From CAVTQY01 sp963736975 (GTDB taxonomy: Bacteria; Pseudomonadota; Alphaproteobacteria; Acetobacterales; Acetobacteraceae), in contig CAVTQY010000001.1 of NCBI GenBank assembly GCA_963736975.1, positions 3,596,001-3,660,000 on the forward strand: 64,000 nt of DNA, in the 5' to 3' direction. Each line of letters starts with the position of its first letter. Positions within the stretch are counted from its first letter, which is position 1. Made by a program: the position numbers and the translations under genes. Below are positions 8,675-17,699 of the stretch, one piece after another. The notes under the pieces were generated by a model. The model was given only the letters and a program-made list of their open reading frames with translations. It was not told where the DNA came from and ran no database searches.

Positions 8675-8992
8675 GCGACACTCACCTACAAGAAGGGCGA
8701 TCCGCCCGTCATCAGTACGGCAGACGCGACGGCCCGTGTGATCGAAGCCGCCGCTTCCGTTGTCGGCCCGGAGAACGTCTCGACCGAGTTCAGCCCAAGC
8801 CTCGGCTGCGAGGATTTCGCCTTCATGATCCGCGAGGCCGGCGGCTGTTACGCATGGATCGGCGCGAGCGATGTCGGTGCAGGCGAAGGTTTGCATGGCG
8901 ACCGTTACGTCTTCAACGACGCGATCGTGCCGATTGTGCTGCGCTACTACGTCAACCTGGTTGAGCAGGCCCTTCCGTATCTACGCCGCTGA
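8675..8992 (+). pseudogene. M20 amidohydrolase, isolated C-terminal fragment
   Basis: Translation from just after an in-frame TAG (8672-8674) gives 105 residues ending at the TGA 8990-8992. They match the C-terminal quarter of M20D amidohydrolases: KKGDPPVISTADATARV, then GCEDFAFM, then LHGDRYVFNDAIVPIVLRYY. No start codon suitable for the whole family and none of the N-terminal catalytic half are present upstream, so this is a deletion remnant. The intact or partial relative at 1-242 has the opposite half, on the other strand. Confidence 0.85.
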
Positions 8993-9017
8993 TTCAACAA
9001 TGCGCGCCCGCAAGGCA

Positions 9018-9046
9018 CTGGATCGCTTCGCTCCGCTCGCGATGAC
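9018..9046. repeat. Small hairpin resembling a dispersed alphaproteobacterial repeat
   Basis: The stretch CTGGATCGCTTCGCTCCGCT followed by CGCGATGAC forms an ATCGC/GCGAT hairpin between the amidohydrolase remnant and the 3' end of ppx. Similar 'gcttcgctccgctc' hairpins are scattered through many alphaproteobacterial genomes. Only one clear copy is seen in this window. It may help terminate ppx transcription. Confidence 0.4.
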
Positions 9047-9063
9047 GTTTGCGGCGCGGCGGG

Positions 9064-10587
9064 TCAACCTTTTCGGCCACTGCCGAACTGCCGCAGCGTA
9101 TCGGTCGTGGCCTCCAACCCCACCGCCTGCGCGAGCCGGTCCAGCCGACGCAGCACACTCTCCCCGGCGAACACGCCGGCCGCCGCATCGAGCCGCAGGA
9201 CAAGGCGGCTGCCGGAAACCGTCAGCGCCGTACCGGCCAGCAGGTCAGGCGTGCCCGCTGACAGCGTGTAGGCCAGCCGCAGCGCCGTCCCCAGCACTTC
9301 GGCCCGATGCACGGCGGCGACATCCAGCAACAGGCGGGCAAGGCGCAGGAATTCGGTGTCCGGCTCGGCTTCGTAGCGCACCGCCACCATCAGCGCGAGG
9401 AAGGCGCGCGTCGGGTGATCAAGGCCGATCCCTGGGTCCCGCAGCACCCGCAGGAAGGCCTGTTCCGCCCGGAACTCCGGGTGGTCGTGGCTGCCGAGAT
9501 CGGACAGCCAGCATGCTGCCTCGCGCAGCCGGGCAGCCTCCGCAGTTTCGCGCGGAAACAGCGGCGCCGTCCAGGTCAACAGATGCGGCGGCAGGGTGGG
9601 ATCCCGACCAAGCCGCTCGGCGTACCGACGCGCGGTTGCGAGCAGCGGATCCTGCGCGCGAGTCTCCGGCGGCATGAACTGCATGAACCAGCCTTCGCGC
9701 AGCCCGCTGGCGCTGAACACCACGCGCCGCGCCGCCGTGGCGCGCAACGCGCGCCGCAGGATCACCGCGGCATAGGGCAGGTCGTCGATGCGCCGTCGCG
9801 GCACGTCGGGCAGACGCTCCAGCGCACGACGGCCGGCGACGGCGATCATGCCGGTGAGCTCGCGCGCCTCCTCGCGGCCGATGGTGTACTGATGCACCAT
9901 GCGCAGCGGATAGCCGACCTGCGCCATGTGCACGCGCGCCAGTGCGCGCCAGGCACCGCCGACCAGATACAGGTCCCGCCCTTCGGCTTCGGTCAGCCAG
10001 GCGACGTTGCGCAGATCGGCCTCGGCAATCGCCCGCGCCCGCTCCGGATCGTTGCCGGAGCGCTCCGCCAGGCGGATCACCCCAAGCGGCAGCGTCTCCA
10101 CCGGCCCGTACTCTCCCGCTGTCAGGCGCACGAGTTCCAGCGACCCGCCGCCGATCCCGGCAAGAACACCGTCTGCATCAGGTATGCCGCACAGCACGCC
10201 CAGCGCGGAATACTCGCCTTCCTCCGACCCGGACAGCACCCGGATCCTCACGCCTGGCAGGTGCCGCTGCACCTCCTGCACGAACTCCGCGCCATTGCTC
10301 GCATCGCGCACCGCGGCGGTGGCCAGAATCTCCAGCGGATCGGCGCCCATCGCCGAAGCGACGGCGTAATAGCGGCGCAGCACGGTCAGCGCCTGGCCGA
10401 CCCCGTCTGGATTGAGCCGCCCGCTCGCCTGCAAGCCGCGCCCCAGCCGCAGCACCGCTTTCTCGTTGAAAATCGCGACCGGATTGCGAGTGTTGCCTTC
10501 GTAAACGACGAGGCGCACCGAGTTGGAGCCAAGATCGACCACGGCGCAGCGACGCGCTTGGCTCGAAGGAAATGCCGGCATGGTCAA
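9064..10587 (-). CDS. ppx: Exopolyphosphatase / Ppx-GppA family phosphatase
   Basis: A 507-residue sugar-kinase/Hsp70-fold phosphatase. The first phosphate loop reads DLGSNSVRLVVYEG near residue 18 and the second GIGGGSLELV near residue 145, the two signature elements of Ppx/GppA. A helical HD-like C-terminal region follows, as in full-length Ppx. It degrades inorganic polyphosphate, or pppGpp in GppA-like members. Its ATG lies inside the stop region of ppk1 (four-base overlap), making a classic ppk1-ppx operon in which synthesis and degradation are coupled. GppA activity cannot be excluded. Confidence 0.92.
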   Translation of the reverse strand: MTMPAFPSSQARRCAVVDLGSNSVRLVVYEGNTRNPVAIFNEKAVLRLGRGLQASGRLNPDGVGQALTVLRRYYAVASAMGADPLEILATAAVRDASNGAEFVQEVQRHLPGVRIRVLSGSEEGEYSALGVLCGIPDADGVLAGIGGGSLELVRLTAGEYGPVETLPLGVIRLAERSGNDPERARAIAEADLRNVAWLTEAEGRDLYLVGGAWRALARVHMAQVGYPLRMVHQYTIGREEARELTGMIAVAGRRALERLPDVPRRRIDDLPYAAVILRRALRATAARRVVFSASGLREGWFMQFMPPETRAQDPLLATARRYAERLGRDPTLPPHLLTWTAPLFPRETAEAARLREAACWLSDLGSHDHPEFRAEQAFLRVLRDPGIGLDHPTRAFLALMVAVRYEAEPDTEFLRLARLLLDVAAVHRAEVLGTALRLAYTLSAGTPDLLAGTALTVSGSRLVLRLDAAAGVFAGESVLRRLDRLAQAVGLEATTDTLRQFGSGRKG

Positions 10588-12815
10588 TCCTGGTTCACAC
10601 GGTCCTGCCGCCGCAAAACGGTCATGGGGGATGGCAGCATACCGCCGTGCAACGCCGAGCCGCGGCCTGAGAGCGATGGGTTCGTCATGAAATAATCGTG
10701 GGCGGAGACTGGCTTCTTGCCCGGCGGCACCCGCCGCCAGTCGCCATCCGGCCTCAATTCCCAGGACTGCATCGTGTCCTTGAGATTCACCACCATGATC
10801 TGGTCAAGCACCTGCGCGTGCACCGTGGGATTATGGATCGGCACTAAAGTCTCCACGCGCCAGTCCATGTTGCGGATCATCCAATCGGCCGAACTGATAT
10901 AGACCCGGGCATGGCGGCTCGGCAGCGCATGTCCGTTGGCGAAGACGCAAATCCGGCCATGCTCCAGGAACCGTCCGACGATGGATTTGATGCGGATATT
11001 CTCCGACAAGCCCGGAACGCCTGGACGCAGGCAGCAGATGCCGCGCACCACGCCCATAACTTTCACGCCCGCCTGCGACGCGCGATACAGCGCATCGATC
11101 AACTCCTCGTCCACCAGGCTGTTGACCTTGAGCCAGATGCCGGCCGGCTTGCCGGCGACCGCGGAGGCGATTTCGCCTTCAATCAGCTCCTGCAGTGTAT
11201 GACGCAGCGTAAGCGGGCTGAAGGCGATCGCCTCCATCCGCTCCGGTTCGGCATAGCCGGTGAGATAATTGAACAGCCGCGCGGCATCGCGCGTCAGCTC
11301 CGGCGTGGTGGTGAAGAAACTCAGGTCCGTGTAAATGCGCGCGGTGATCGGATGATAATTGCCGGTGCCGAAATGTGCATAGGAGCGCACGGCCCCAGCC
11401 TCTCGCCGGACCACGAAGGAAAGTTTCGCATGCGTCTTCAGCGCGGCGAAGCCGTACACCACCTGCACGCCGGCGGCCTCCATCGTGCGGGCCAGGCGGA
11501 TATTCGCCTCCTCGTCGAAGCGGGCGCGCAGCTCCACGACGGCGGTGACGAACTTGCCGGCTTCGGCAGCTTCGATCAGCGCCTTAACGATCGGGCTGTC
11601 GCGGCTGGTGCGATACAGCGTCTGTTTCACCGCGATCACGTTGGGATCGCCCGCTGCCTGGCGCAGGAACTGCACCACCACGTCGAAGCTCTCGAACGGA
11701 TGGTGGACAATGATGTCCTTCGCCCGGATCGCCGCGAAACAGTCGCCGCCGAAATCGCGGATCCGTTCCGGAAACCGTGGGGTATAGGGCGAGAACAGCA
11801 GGTCGGGCCGGTCGTCCACGATAAGCTGGCGCAGATCGGCGACGCCCAGAATCCCGTGCTGGATGAAGGTCTCTTCCGCGCTGGCATCCAGCTCGTCGGC
11901 GACCAGGGCGCGCAGCTCCTCCGGCGTGTCGGCGCTCAGGGTGAGATGGATCACCATCCCGCGACGCCGCCGCTTGAGGGCGGTTTCATAAGACCGGACG
12001 AGGTCTTCGGCTTCTTCCTCGAACTCCACATCGGTATCGCGGATCAGGCGGAACATTCCCTGCCCGCTGATGCGGAACCCCGGGAACAGCTTGTCCAGGA
12101 AGCGGCCGACCATGTCTTCCAGCATCACGAAGCGGATCGGCCGCTCCCCGCCCGGCAGGCGGACGAAACGCTCCACCTGGGCGGGCAGCGGGATCAGCGC
12201 GTTCATCACCTGTCCGTCCGCGTGTCGCAGCAGACGAAGCGCGATCACCAGCCCCATGTTCGGGATGAACGGGAACGGATGCGCCGGGTCGATCGCCAGC
12301 GGCGTCAGCACGGGAAAGACGCGTTCCATGAACCATGCGTCCAGCCAGGCGATATCCTCACCGGACAGGGCGGCGGTGTCGCAGACCTCGACCCCGGCCT
12401 TGGTCAACAGTGCGCTGACCTCGCGCCATACGCGTTGCTGATCGGCCAGCAGCGATTCCGCCCGAACCTTGATTTCGGCAAGCTGCTGTGCCGGCGTGCG
12501 TCCGTCCGGCGAATGCGTCGCCAGCCCGGCCTTCGCTTGGCCGATCAGGCCGGCAACGCGGACCGAGTAGAATTCATCGAGGTTGGACGCGCTGATCGAG
12601 ATGAAGCGCACCCGCTCCAGCAGCGGATGGCGCGCGTTCTCCGCTTCCTCCACAACGCGGTGGTTGAAGTCGAGCCAGGAGAGTTCCCGGTTGATGAACC
12701 GTTCCGGACTATCGGGCCCGATGGCATAGAAGGGGGATGGCGCTGCCGCCTGGGCCGACGCCGTTTCCACGTCCGCGGGGGCGCCCCGGGCGAGTACCTC
12801 GGATGGTGTGTCCAT
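10584..12815 (-). CDS. ppk1: Polyphosphate kinase 1
   Basis: A 743-residue enzyme that polymerises the gamma phosphate of ATP into polyphosphate. The N-terminal domain opens with FINRELSWLDFNHRVVEEA, the standard Ppk1 start. The two phospholipase-D-like C-terminal domains hold the histidine motifs ALKTHAKLSFVVRRE, with the autophosphorylated His, and FLEHGRICVFANG. AHFGTGNYHP and TARIYTDLSFFTT, also family hallmarks, are intact. Length is normal. It heads an operon with ppx. Polyphosphate feeds stress tolerance, which fits the stress theme suggested by promoters later in the window. Confidence 0.97.
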   Translation of the reverse strand: MDTPSEVLARGAPADVETASAQAAAPSPFYAIGPDSPERFINRELSWLDFNHRVVEEAENARHPLLERVRFISISASNLDEFYSVRVAGLIGQAKAGLATHSPDGRTPAQQLAEIKVRAESLLADQQRVWREVSALLTKAGVEVCDTAALSGEDIAWLDAWFMERVFPVLTPLAIDPAHPFPFIPNMGLVIALRLLRHADGQVMNALIPLPAQVERFVRLPGGERPIRFVMLEDMVGRFLDKLFPGFRISGQGMFRLIRDTDVEFEEEAEDLVRSYETALKRRRRGMVIHLTLSADTPEELRALVADELDASAEETFIQHGILGVADLRQLIVDDRPDLLFSPYTPRFPERIRDFGGDCFAAIRAKDIIVHHPFESFDVVVQFLRQAAGDPNVIAVKQTLYRTSRDSPIVKALIEAAEAGKFVTAVVELRARFDEEANIRLARTMEAAGVQVVYGFAALKTHAKLSFVVRREAGAVRSYAHFGTGNYHPITARIYTDLSFFTTTPELTRDAARLFNYLTGYAEPERMEAIAFSPLTLRHTLQELIEGEIASAVAGKPAGIWLKVNSLVDEELIDALYRASQAGVKVMGVVRGICCLRPGVPGLSENIRIKSIVGRFLEHGRICVFANGHALPSRHARVYISSADWMIRNMDWRVETLVPIHNPTVHAQVLDQIMVVNLKDTMQSWELRPDGDWRRVPPGKKPVSAHDYFMTNPSLSGRGSALHGGMLPSPMTVLRRQDRVNQD

Positions 12816-12919
12816 ATGGCCAGCTTATAGGCAAGCTGCAGCCGAGCAAAAGCGATCAGCAGGAAGAAGGATTTGTTGCAGATCGCGACCGTGCTCGGCG
12901 GTTAAGAGGAGGGAACCGG

Positions 12920-14104
12920 ATGAAAATCGCCCATATCGAAGGCTTCCTGCTGCATCCCGGCAGCGGCAAGAACCTGCTGTTCTGCCGCGTGGAGACCGAA
13001 GATGGCCTGCATGGTTGGGGCGAAGCCTATGTCACCCGCGGAAAGGAGAAGGTGATCCAGGAGTGCCTGCGCTGCATGGCGCCCTATGTGATCGGCCGCA
13101 GCGCCTACAACATCCGCCACACCGGCCAGGTGCTGTTCGACGACTTCGCCATCCGCCGCAACTCGATGGAGCTGCTGTCGGCCTGGAGCGCCATCGAGAT
13201 CGCTCTGTGGGACATACTCGGCAAGCGCACCGGCCAGCCGGTGTACAACCTGCTGGGTGGGCGCTCGCGCGAGCATGTGCGGGTCTATGCCAACGGCTGG
13301 TCGCATGGCCGCACGGTCGAGGAAAATATCGAGCACGCCCTGAAGCTGAAGGAGGAAGGCTTCACCGCGGCGAAATTCGATCCATTCCCCGGCCCTTGGC
13401 GCACGCATATCGATCCGCGCGATGAGGATTATGCGATCGACTTCGTCCGCCGTATGCGCGAGGCGGTCGGGCCGGAATTCGAGCTGCTGATCGAGGCGCA
13501 CCGGCGCTTTTCGCCCTCGCACGCGATCCGCATCGGCCAGCGCCTGGTCGAGTTCGGTATCACCTGGTACGAAGAGCCGTGCCTCGCCGACAATATCGAG
13601 CTGCTGGTTGAAGTTCGCCGGGCTGTGCCGATTCCGATCGTCACCGGCGAGGCGCTCTATTCGAAGGAGCAGTTCTTCCACGCGCTGGAGCGGCGCGCCG
13701 CCGACATTCTTAATCCCGATATCTGCGCGATCGGCGGGATCACGACGATGATGGACATTGCGGCGATGGCGCAGCCGCAGGCGGTGGCGATGGCACCACA
13801 CAATTACAACAGCGTGCTGGCCGGGTTCGCCGCGACCGTGCACGTCTGCGCCGTGATTCCAAACTTCCGGATCGCGGAGTATTTCGTCAATTTCCGTGAG
13901 GCGTGCAGCGCCGTGGCCACGCGGCAGATCAAGGTGGAGAAGGGGTGGGCCGAGCTGCCGACCGAGCCCGGTCTCGGTATCGATATCGATGTCGAGCGCC
14001 TGCGCGCCCGCGCCTACAAGAAGTTCGGCGGCAAGGGGCTGACGGAGTATTGGGAGGAGTTCCCGCGCAAGAATTACGTGCCGGGAGTGGCGGTGGGGAG
14101 GTAA
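12920..14104 (+). CDS. Mandelate racemase / muconate lactonizing enzyme family protein (enolase superfamily)
   Basis: A 394-residue enolase-superfamily enzyme. The capping domain (residues 1-125) is followed by the barrel with catalytic-type residues: Lys152 in AAKFDPF, Glu192 and His194 in LLIEAH, Glu218/Glu219 in WYEEP, Glu244 in VTGEALY and His294 in APHNYNS. The Glu-Ala-His arrangement and the late His resemble acid-sugar dehydratases (galactonate or mannonate type), so a sugar-acid dehydratase is likelier than a racemase. The exact substrate is open. A good ribosome site (GAGGAGGG) precedes the ATG. It stands alone, divergent from ppk1, followed by a palindromic repeat. Confidence 0.88.
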   Translation: MKIAHIEGFLLHPGSGKNLLFCRVETEDGLHGWGEAYVTRGKEKVIQECLRCMAPYVIGRSAYNIRHTGQVLFDDFAIRRNSMELLSAWSAIEIALWDILGKRTGQPVYNLLGGRSREHVRVYANGWSHGRTVEENIEHALKLKEEGFTAAKFDPFPGPWRTHIDPRDEDYAIDFVRRMREAVGPEFELLIEAHRRFSPSHAIRIGQRLVEFGITWYEEPCLADNIELLVEVRRAVPIPIVTGEALYSKEQFFHALERRAADILNPDICAIGGITTMMDIAAMAQPQAVAMAPHNYNSVLAGFAATVHVCAVIPNFRIAEYFVNFREACSAVATRQIKVEKGWAELPTEPGLGIDIDVERLRARAYKKFGGKGLTEYWEEFPRKNYVPGVAVGR

Positions 14105-14110
14105 GAAAGA

Positions 14111-14181
14111 TTCACCACAGAGACGCCGGGACGGGAGAATTTTCTGAGTTATCCTCCCCGTCTCTGTGTCTCTGTGGTGGA
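14111..14181. repeat. Dispersed inverted repeat, copy 1
   Basis: Arms TTCACCACAGAGAC and GTCTCTGTGGTGGA face each other, with a second inner pair around CGGGA/CCTCCCCG. It sits seven bases after an upstream stop codon, and the same outer arms with the same leading AAGAAAGA recur at 17172-17321. The long hairpin may also serve as a bidirectional terminator between the enolase-like gene and sco. Confidence 0.75.
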
Positions 14182-14183
14182 TC

Positions 14184-14831
14184 CTAATCCTGACGCACCA
14201 AGCGTCCGATGTCGGCGGCCATCTGTTGAGGTGAGGCCTCCTCAACAGGCGCGACAAAGCGGCCGTTCGGGTCCATGAGGTAGATCACCGAGCTATGGTC
14301 CATGCCGTAATCGTCCGGTCCCGGTCCGGTCACGTGCTTCGCGTAATAGACGTGATACTCCCGCGCTACTTTAGCGATCTCCTGCGGCGTGCCGGTCAGC
14401 CCGATCAGCCGCGGTGAGAATGCCGCCGTGTAGCGCTTCATCACCGCCGGCGTGTCGCGTGCCGGATCGACGGAGATGAAGATCGGCGCGATGTCGTTTG
14501 CCTTTGCTCCCAGCGCGTCCAGCGCATTCGCCATCGCCTGCAACGTCGTCGGGCACACATCCGGACAGTAGGTGTAGCCGAAATAGACCAGCATGTATTT
14601 GCCGCGATAAGTGCGATCCGTAACGGTCTGGCCGGCGCTGTTCTCCAGCGTGAACGGCCCGCCAATTGCCGATGCGGGGCTGCCGCCGAACCAAAGGAAC
14701 CCGGCGATGCCGAACATCAGCAGCGCCAGCAACACGCCGATAACGGCATAAGGCAGATGTGACGGTGCCGCGGGACGCGGCTTCGTGAGGTCAGGCGGTG
14801 CTGTCATGGCAGGGCCGCCGCTGGCTATCAT
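14184..14831 (-). CDS. SCO1/SenC family copper chaperone
   Basis: A 215-residue membrane-anchored thioredoxin-fold protein. One span lies at about residues 29-48. The copper site CPDVC (Cys89, Cys93) and the distant His179 in DYGMDHSS complete the Cys-Cys-His triad of Sco proteins. They deliver copper to the CuA site of cytochrome c oxidase and act in the periplasm. The start at 14831 has a GAGG ribosome site; an internal ATG at 14807 has none. The gene shares its 32-base upstream gap with a divergent cNMP-binding protein gene. No oxidase genes are adjacent. Confidence 0.92.
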   Translation of the reverse strand: MIASGGPAMTAPPDLTKPRPAAPSHLPYAVIGVLLALLMFGIAGFLWFGGSPASAIGGPFTLENSAGQTVTDRTYRGKYMLVYFGYTYCPDVCPTTLQAMANALDALGAKANDIAPIFISVDPARDTPAVMKRYTAAFSPRLIGLTGTPQEIAKVAREYHVYYAKHVTGPGPDDYGMDHSSVIYLMDPNGRFVAPVEEASPQQMAADIGRLVRQD

Positions 14832-14863
14832 GACAAGACACCTCTGTCACGGCGGGAGGCGGC

Positions 14864-15598
14864 ATGGAGCTGGCGCGCGTTGTCGAGGGGATCGGCCCCA
14901 TAGTGCTGATCGGCTATGCGGCGGCGCTGGCCGTGTTCGCGACATTCTGCATGACGACGATGCTGCCGCTGCGCGTCATCGCCCTGCTCAGCAATGTGCT
15001 GTTCATCGCCTATGGCTGGCTGGGCGGCCTTTATCCGGTATTGGCGCTGCACCTCGCGCTGCTGCCCGTCAATTCCTGGCGCCTGCTGCAGGTTTTGCAT
15101 GTGGTCCGCGGGCGGGCGTCGGGGGAGTTCGACCTGCGCCGCCTGCGCCGGCTCATGACGGAGCGCCGGCTGCGTACCGGCGAGACCCTGTTCCGACACG
15201 GCGATCCAGCCGATGCGATGTTTCTGATCGACAGCGGCGAGGTCGAGGTGATCGAGCTCGGCCGGTTGCGTGGCGCGGGCGAAATCATCGGCGAGATGGG
15301 CGTGCTGTCTCGCCGCCGCCGGCGTACCGCGACGGTCGTCGCGCGCAGCGATTGCGTGTTGCTGGCGCTCAGCGGCGCCAGGGCGCGCGAGCTTTGGTTC
15401 CAGCGGCCGGCCTTTGCCATGCAGCTCATGCAGTTGCTGACCGACCGGCTGATCGACGATATCGGCGACACCAGCGCCACGCAGCCGGCGCCGCGGAGCT
15501 TGCCGGCCGATCCGCTTGAACGCCGGCACCGTCCCCGCGCAGAGTGTGCGACCAACAACACAGGGGAACTGGGGCAATGCGACGCAGGGATGTCTTGA
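14864..15598 (+). CDS. Membrane protein with cyclic-nucleotide-binding domain
   Basis: A 244-residue protein with about three N-terminal hydrophobic spans (residues 10-75) and a Crp-type cNMP-binding beta-roll from about residue 95. The roll shows TGETLFRHGDPADAMFLIDSGEVEVI and GEIIGEMGVLS, the phosphate-binding cassette region. It has no DNA-binding helix or enzyme domain, so it is more likely a membrane-tethered sensor than a transcription factor. The arrangement resembles Popeye-domain-like architectures. The last 22 bases overlap the next gene, so the two may be translated together. Its biological role is unknown. Confidence 0.8.
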   Translation: MELARVVEGIGPIVLIGYAAALAVFATFCMTTMLPLRVIALLSNVLFIAYGWLGGLYPVLALHLALLPVNSWRLLQVLHVVRGRASGEFDLRRLRRLMTERRLRTGETLFRHGDPADAMFLIDSGEVEVIELGRLRGAGEIIGEMGVLSRRRRRTATVVARSDCVLLALSGARARELWFQRPAFAMQLMQLLTDRLIDDIGDTSATQPAPRSLPADPLERRHRPRAECATNNTGELGQCDAGMS

Positions 15599-17154
15599 AG
15601 GGAGCTGCCGCGCTCGGCGCCGCCGGACTTGCCCGGCCGGCTATCGCGCAGGGCAATGCCAAGGTGCTGCGCTTCGTGCCTCAGGCCGACCTTGCCAACC
15701 CCGACCCGATCTGGACCACCGCGACCGTCGCCATCAACAACGGCTACATGGTCTGGGACACGCTGTACGGCATCGACAACTCGCTCACGTCGCGTCCGCA
15801 GATGTGCGCCGGCAGCGAGGTGTCGTCTGACGAGCTGACCTGGACCTTCACCCTGCGCGATGGCCTGCTGTTCCACGATAACGAGCCGGTGCGCGCAATC
15901 GACTGCACGACATCGATCACCCGCTGGTGGGTGAAGGACCCGTTCGGCCAGTATCTCGCCTCGCTGACGAACGAGGTGAAGCCGCTCGACGACAAGCGCT
16001 TCCAGATCCGGCTGAAGCAGCCGTTCCGGCAAATGCTATATGCCCTCGGCGCCGAGAACTGCTTCATGATGCCCGAGCGGATGGCGAAGACGCCCGCTTC
16101 CGAGCAGGTCAAGGAGTATATCGGCTCCGGCCCGTTCCGCTTTCTTCGCGACGAATGGGTCTCCGGCGCCCGCGCGGCCTGGGCCAAGAACGACAAATAC
16201 GTGCCGCGGCAGGAGCCGCCGCAATATTTCTCCGGCGGCAAGGTGGTGCATTTCGACCGCGTGGAATGGATCGTGCAGAAGGATCCGGCGACCGCCGCCG
16301 CCGCCTTGCAGACCGGCGAGGTGGACTGGGTCGAGCTGCCGCTGATCGACTTGTTGCCGATGCTGCGCAAGTCGCAAGGCGTGCAGGTGGCGACCTTCGA
16401 TCCGCTCGGTTGGCTCGGGGTTCTGGCCTTCAATCACCTGTATCCGCCATTCGATAATCCGAAACTGTTGCAGGCACTACTGCCGGCGGTGGATCAGAAG
16501 GAATACGTGGAATCCATGGTCGGCGAGCAGCTCGACCTGGGCAGATATCCAGCCGGGTATTTCATTATCGGCTCGCCGATGGCGAACACCGCGGGGCTGA
16601 GCGTGCTTTCGGGCCCGCGCGACATCGCCAAGGCGAAGCAACTGGTAAAGGAGTCGGGCTACAAGGGCGAGAAGATCGTGCTGATGTCGCCCACCGACCA
16701 GTATGCCCTGCAACAGGAAGCGCAGGTGACGCGCAGCCTGTTCCAACAGCTCGGGTTGAACGTCGATTTCCAGTCGATGGACTGGGCGACGTTGGTGAGC
16801 CGCCGCGCCAAGCAGGACCCGCCCGACCAGGGCGGATGGAACAGCTTCTGCACCTTGTGGGGTGGGCTGGCCGTGTCGAATCCCGGCAGCTCCTACCCGC
16901 TGCGCGGCAATGGCCGGAAGGGTTGGTTCGGCTGGCCAACCGATCCGAAGCTGGAAGCACTGCGGGGGGATTGGTTCAACGCGCCTGACCTTGCCGCGCA
17001 GAAGAAGTTCTGCGAGCAGATCCAGTTGCATGCGTTCGAGACGGTGCCCTTCATACCGCTCGGGCAGATTTTTCAGCCGACGGCATTCCGCAGCGATCTG
17101 AGCGGTTTCGTGAGATGCGCGAATGTCCTGTTCTGGGGCGTGCAGCGGGCGTAA
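15577..17154 (+). CDS. ABC transporter substrate-binding protein, family 5 (peptide/opine type)
   Basis: A 525-residue extracytoplasmic binding protein of the DppA/OppA type. The N-terminus MRRRDVLKGAAALGAAGLA is a twin-arginine-like signal peptide. Family landmarks include YMVWDTLYGIDNSL near the start, LTWTFTLRDGLLFHDNEPV, and YIGSGPFRFL. The ATG at 15577 is chosen because the signal peptide begins there and a GGGG ribosome site precedes it. Members bind peptides, nickel or opines for an ABC importer. No permease or ATPase gene lies beside it, so its transporter is encoded elsewhere or it works as an orphan receptor. Confidence 0.9.
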   Translation: MRRRDVLKGAAALGAAGLARPAIAQGNAKVLRFVPQADLANPDPIWTTATVAINNGYMVWDTLYGIDNSLTSRPQMCAGSEVSSDELTWTFTLRDGLLFHDNEPVRAIDCTTSITRWWVKDPFGQYLASLTNEVKPLDDKRFQIRLKQPFRQMLYALGAENCFMMPERMAKTPASEQVKEYIGSGPFRFLRDEWVSGARAAWAKNDKYVPRQEPPQYFSGGKVVHFDRVEWIVQKDPATAAAALQTGEVDWVELPLIDLLPMLRKSQGVQVATFDPLGWLGVLAFNHLYPPFDNPKLLQALLPAVDQKEYVESMVGEQLDLGRYPAGYFIIGSPMANTAGLSVLSGPRDIAKAKQLVKESGYKGEKIVLMSPTDQYALQQEAQVTRSLFQQLGLNVDFQSMDWATLVSRRAKQDPPDQGGWNSFCTLWGGLAVSNPGSSYPLRGNGRKGWFGWPTDPKLEALRGDWFNAPDLAAQKKFCEQIQLHAFETVPFIPLGQIFQPTAFRSDLSGFVRCANVLFWGVQRA

Positions 17155-17171
17155 ACAAGCAAGAAGAAAGA

Positions 17172-17321
17172 TTCACCACGGAGACACAGAGGCGGGGAGA
17201 GGGATTTATATTCCGCTATCGTCGTCGCGAGGCGTTGCCAGCTTCGAAGCGCAGACAGAGCTTGCCGCCTCGGACGGGGCGGCTCGTATAATCCTCCCCG
17301 TCTCTGCGACTCGGTGGTGAG
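17172..17321. repeat. Dispersed inverted repeat, copy 2
   Basis: Left arm TTCACCACGGAGACACAGAG continues into GCGGGGAGA. The right arm is its near-complement, CTCCCCGTCTCTGCGACTC followed by GGTGGTGAG. The two arms are about 90 bases apart. The left arm and its AAGAAAGA lead match copy 1 at 14111-14181. This copy fills most of the gap between the binding-protein and DUF2255 genes. Confidence 0.75.
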
Positions 17322-17324
17322 TCT

Positions 17325-17687
17325 TTATCTTGGTTCCAGCCGCAAGGTCGTCGGCAGGACCTCGTCGCGAACCATCGACTGCGCGTAGGGGCTCGAGCTG
17401 TATTTCGACAGGTACTGCTGGCTGGCGTGCTCCAGCGATCGTGCGTCGGTAGCCGGGGTGGCCTGCACGGGCAGCTTGCGGCTGTCGAATTCGAGCGTCG
17501 CCGGCCCGCCGGCGGCGAGGTCCTTGTACCAGCGGCCGCTAGGGCCCTTTACCGAGCGAACGAATACCGTGTCGCCATCCACCACCACCCAGATGGTCAC
17601 CGCGCTGTTTGGATGCTTCTCCGTCCGGATCGCCACTTCCTTCAGGTCATGCAGCGCACGCAGCGTGTCCGCATCGAATGTTGCCAT
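17325..17687 (-). CDS. DUF2255 family protein
   Basis: A 120-residue protein of the DUF2255 group, related to the split-barrel flavin/F420-binding nitroreductase-like fold. Recognisable pieces are IRTEKHP, TIWVVVDGDTVFVRSVKGPSGRWYKDL and a C-terminal LRLEP. There is no signal peptide. Function is unknown; an F420- or FMN-linked role would fit the LLM oxidoreductase found in this window, but that is only inference. It ends three bases from the inverted repeat and lies 12 bases downstream of a peptide-type binding protein gene on the same strand, so the two may form an operon. Confidence 0.82.
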   Translation of the reverse strand: MATFDADTLRALHDLKEVAIRTEKHPNSAVTIWVVVDGDTVFVRSVKGPSGRWYKDLAAGGPATLEFDSRKLPVQATPATDARSLEHASQQYLSKYSSSPYAQSMVRDEVLPTTLRLEPR

Positions 17688-17699
17688 CGCGTCTCTCCG

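Noticed and set aside
8672..8992. Treating the amidohydrolase piece as a small intact gene from 8738
   Set aside because: It lacks the N-terminal catalytic half and conserved sequence continues upstream of that Met to an in-frame stop.
10911..12830. Long open frame antisense to ppk1 (639 codons)
   Set aside because: Shadow of high-GC coding DNA; ppk1 on the other strand is unmistakable and the antisense product is His/Arg/Gln-rich without domains.
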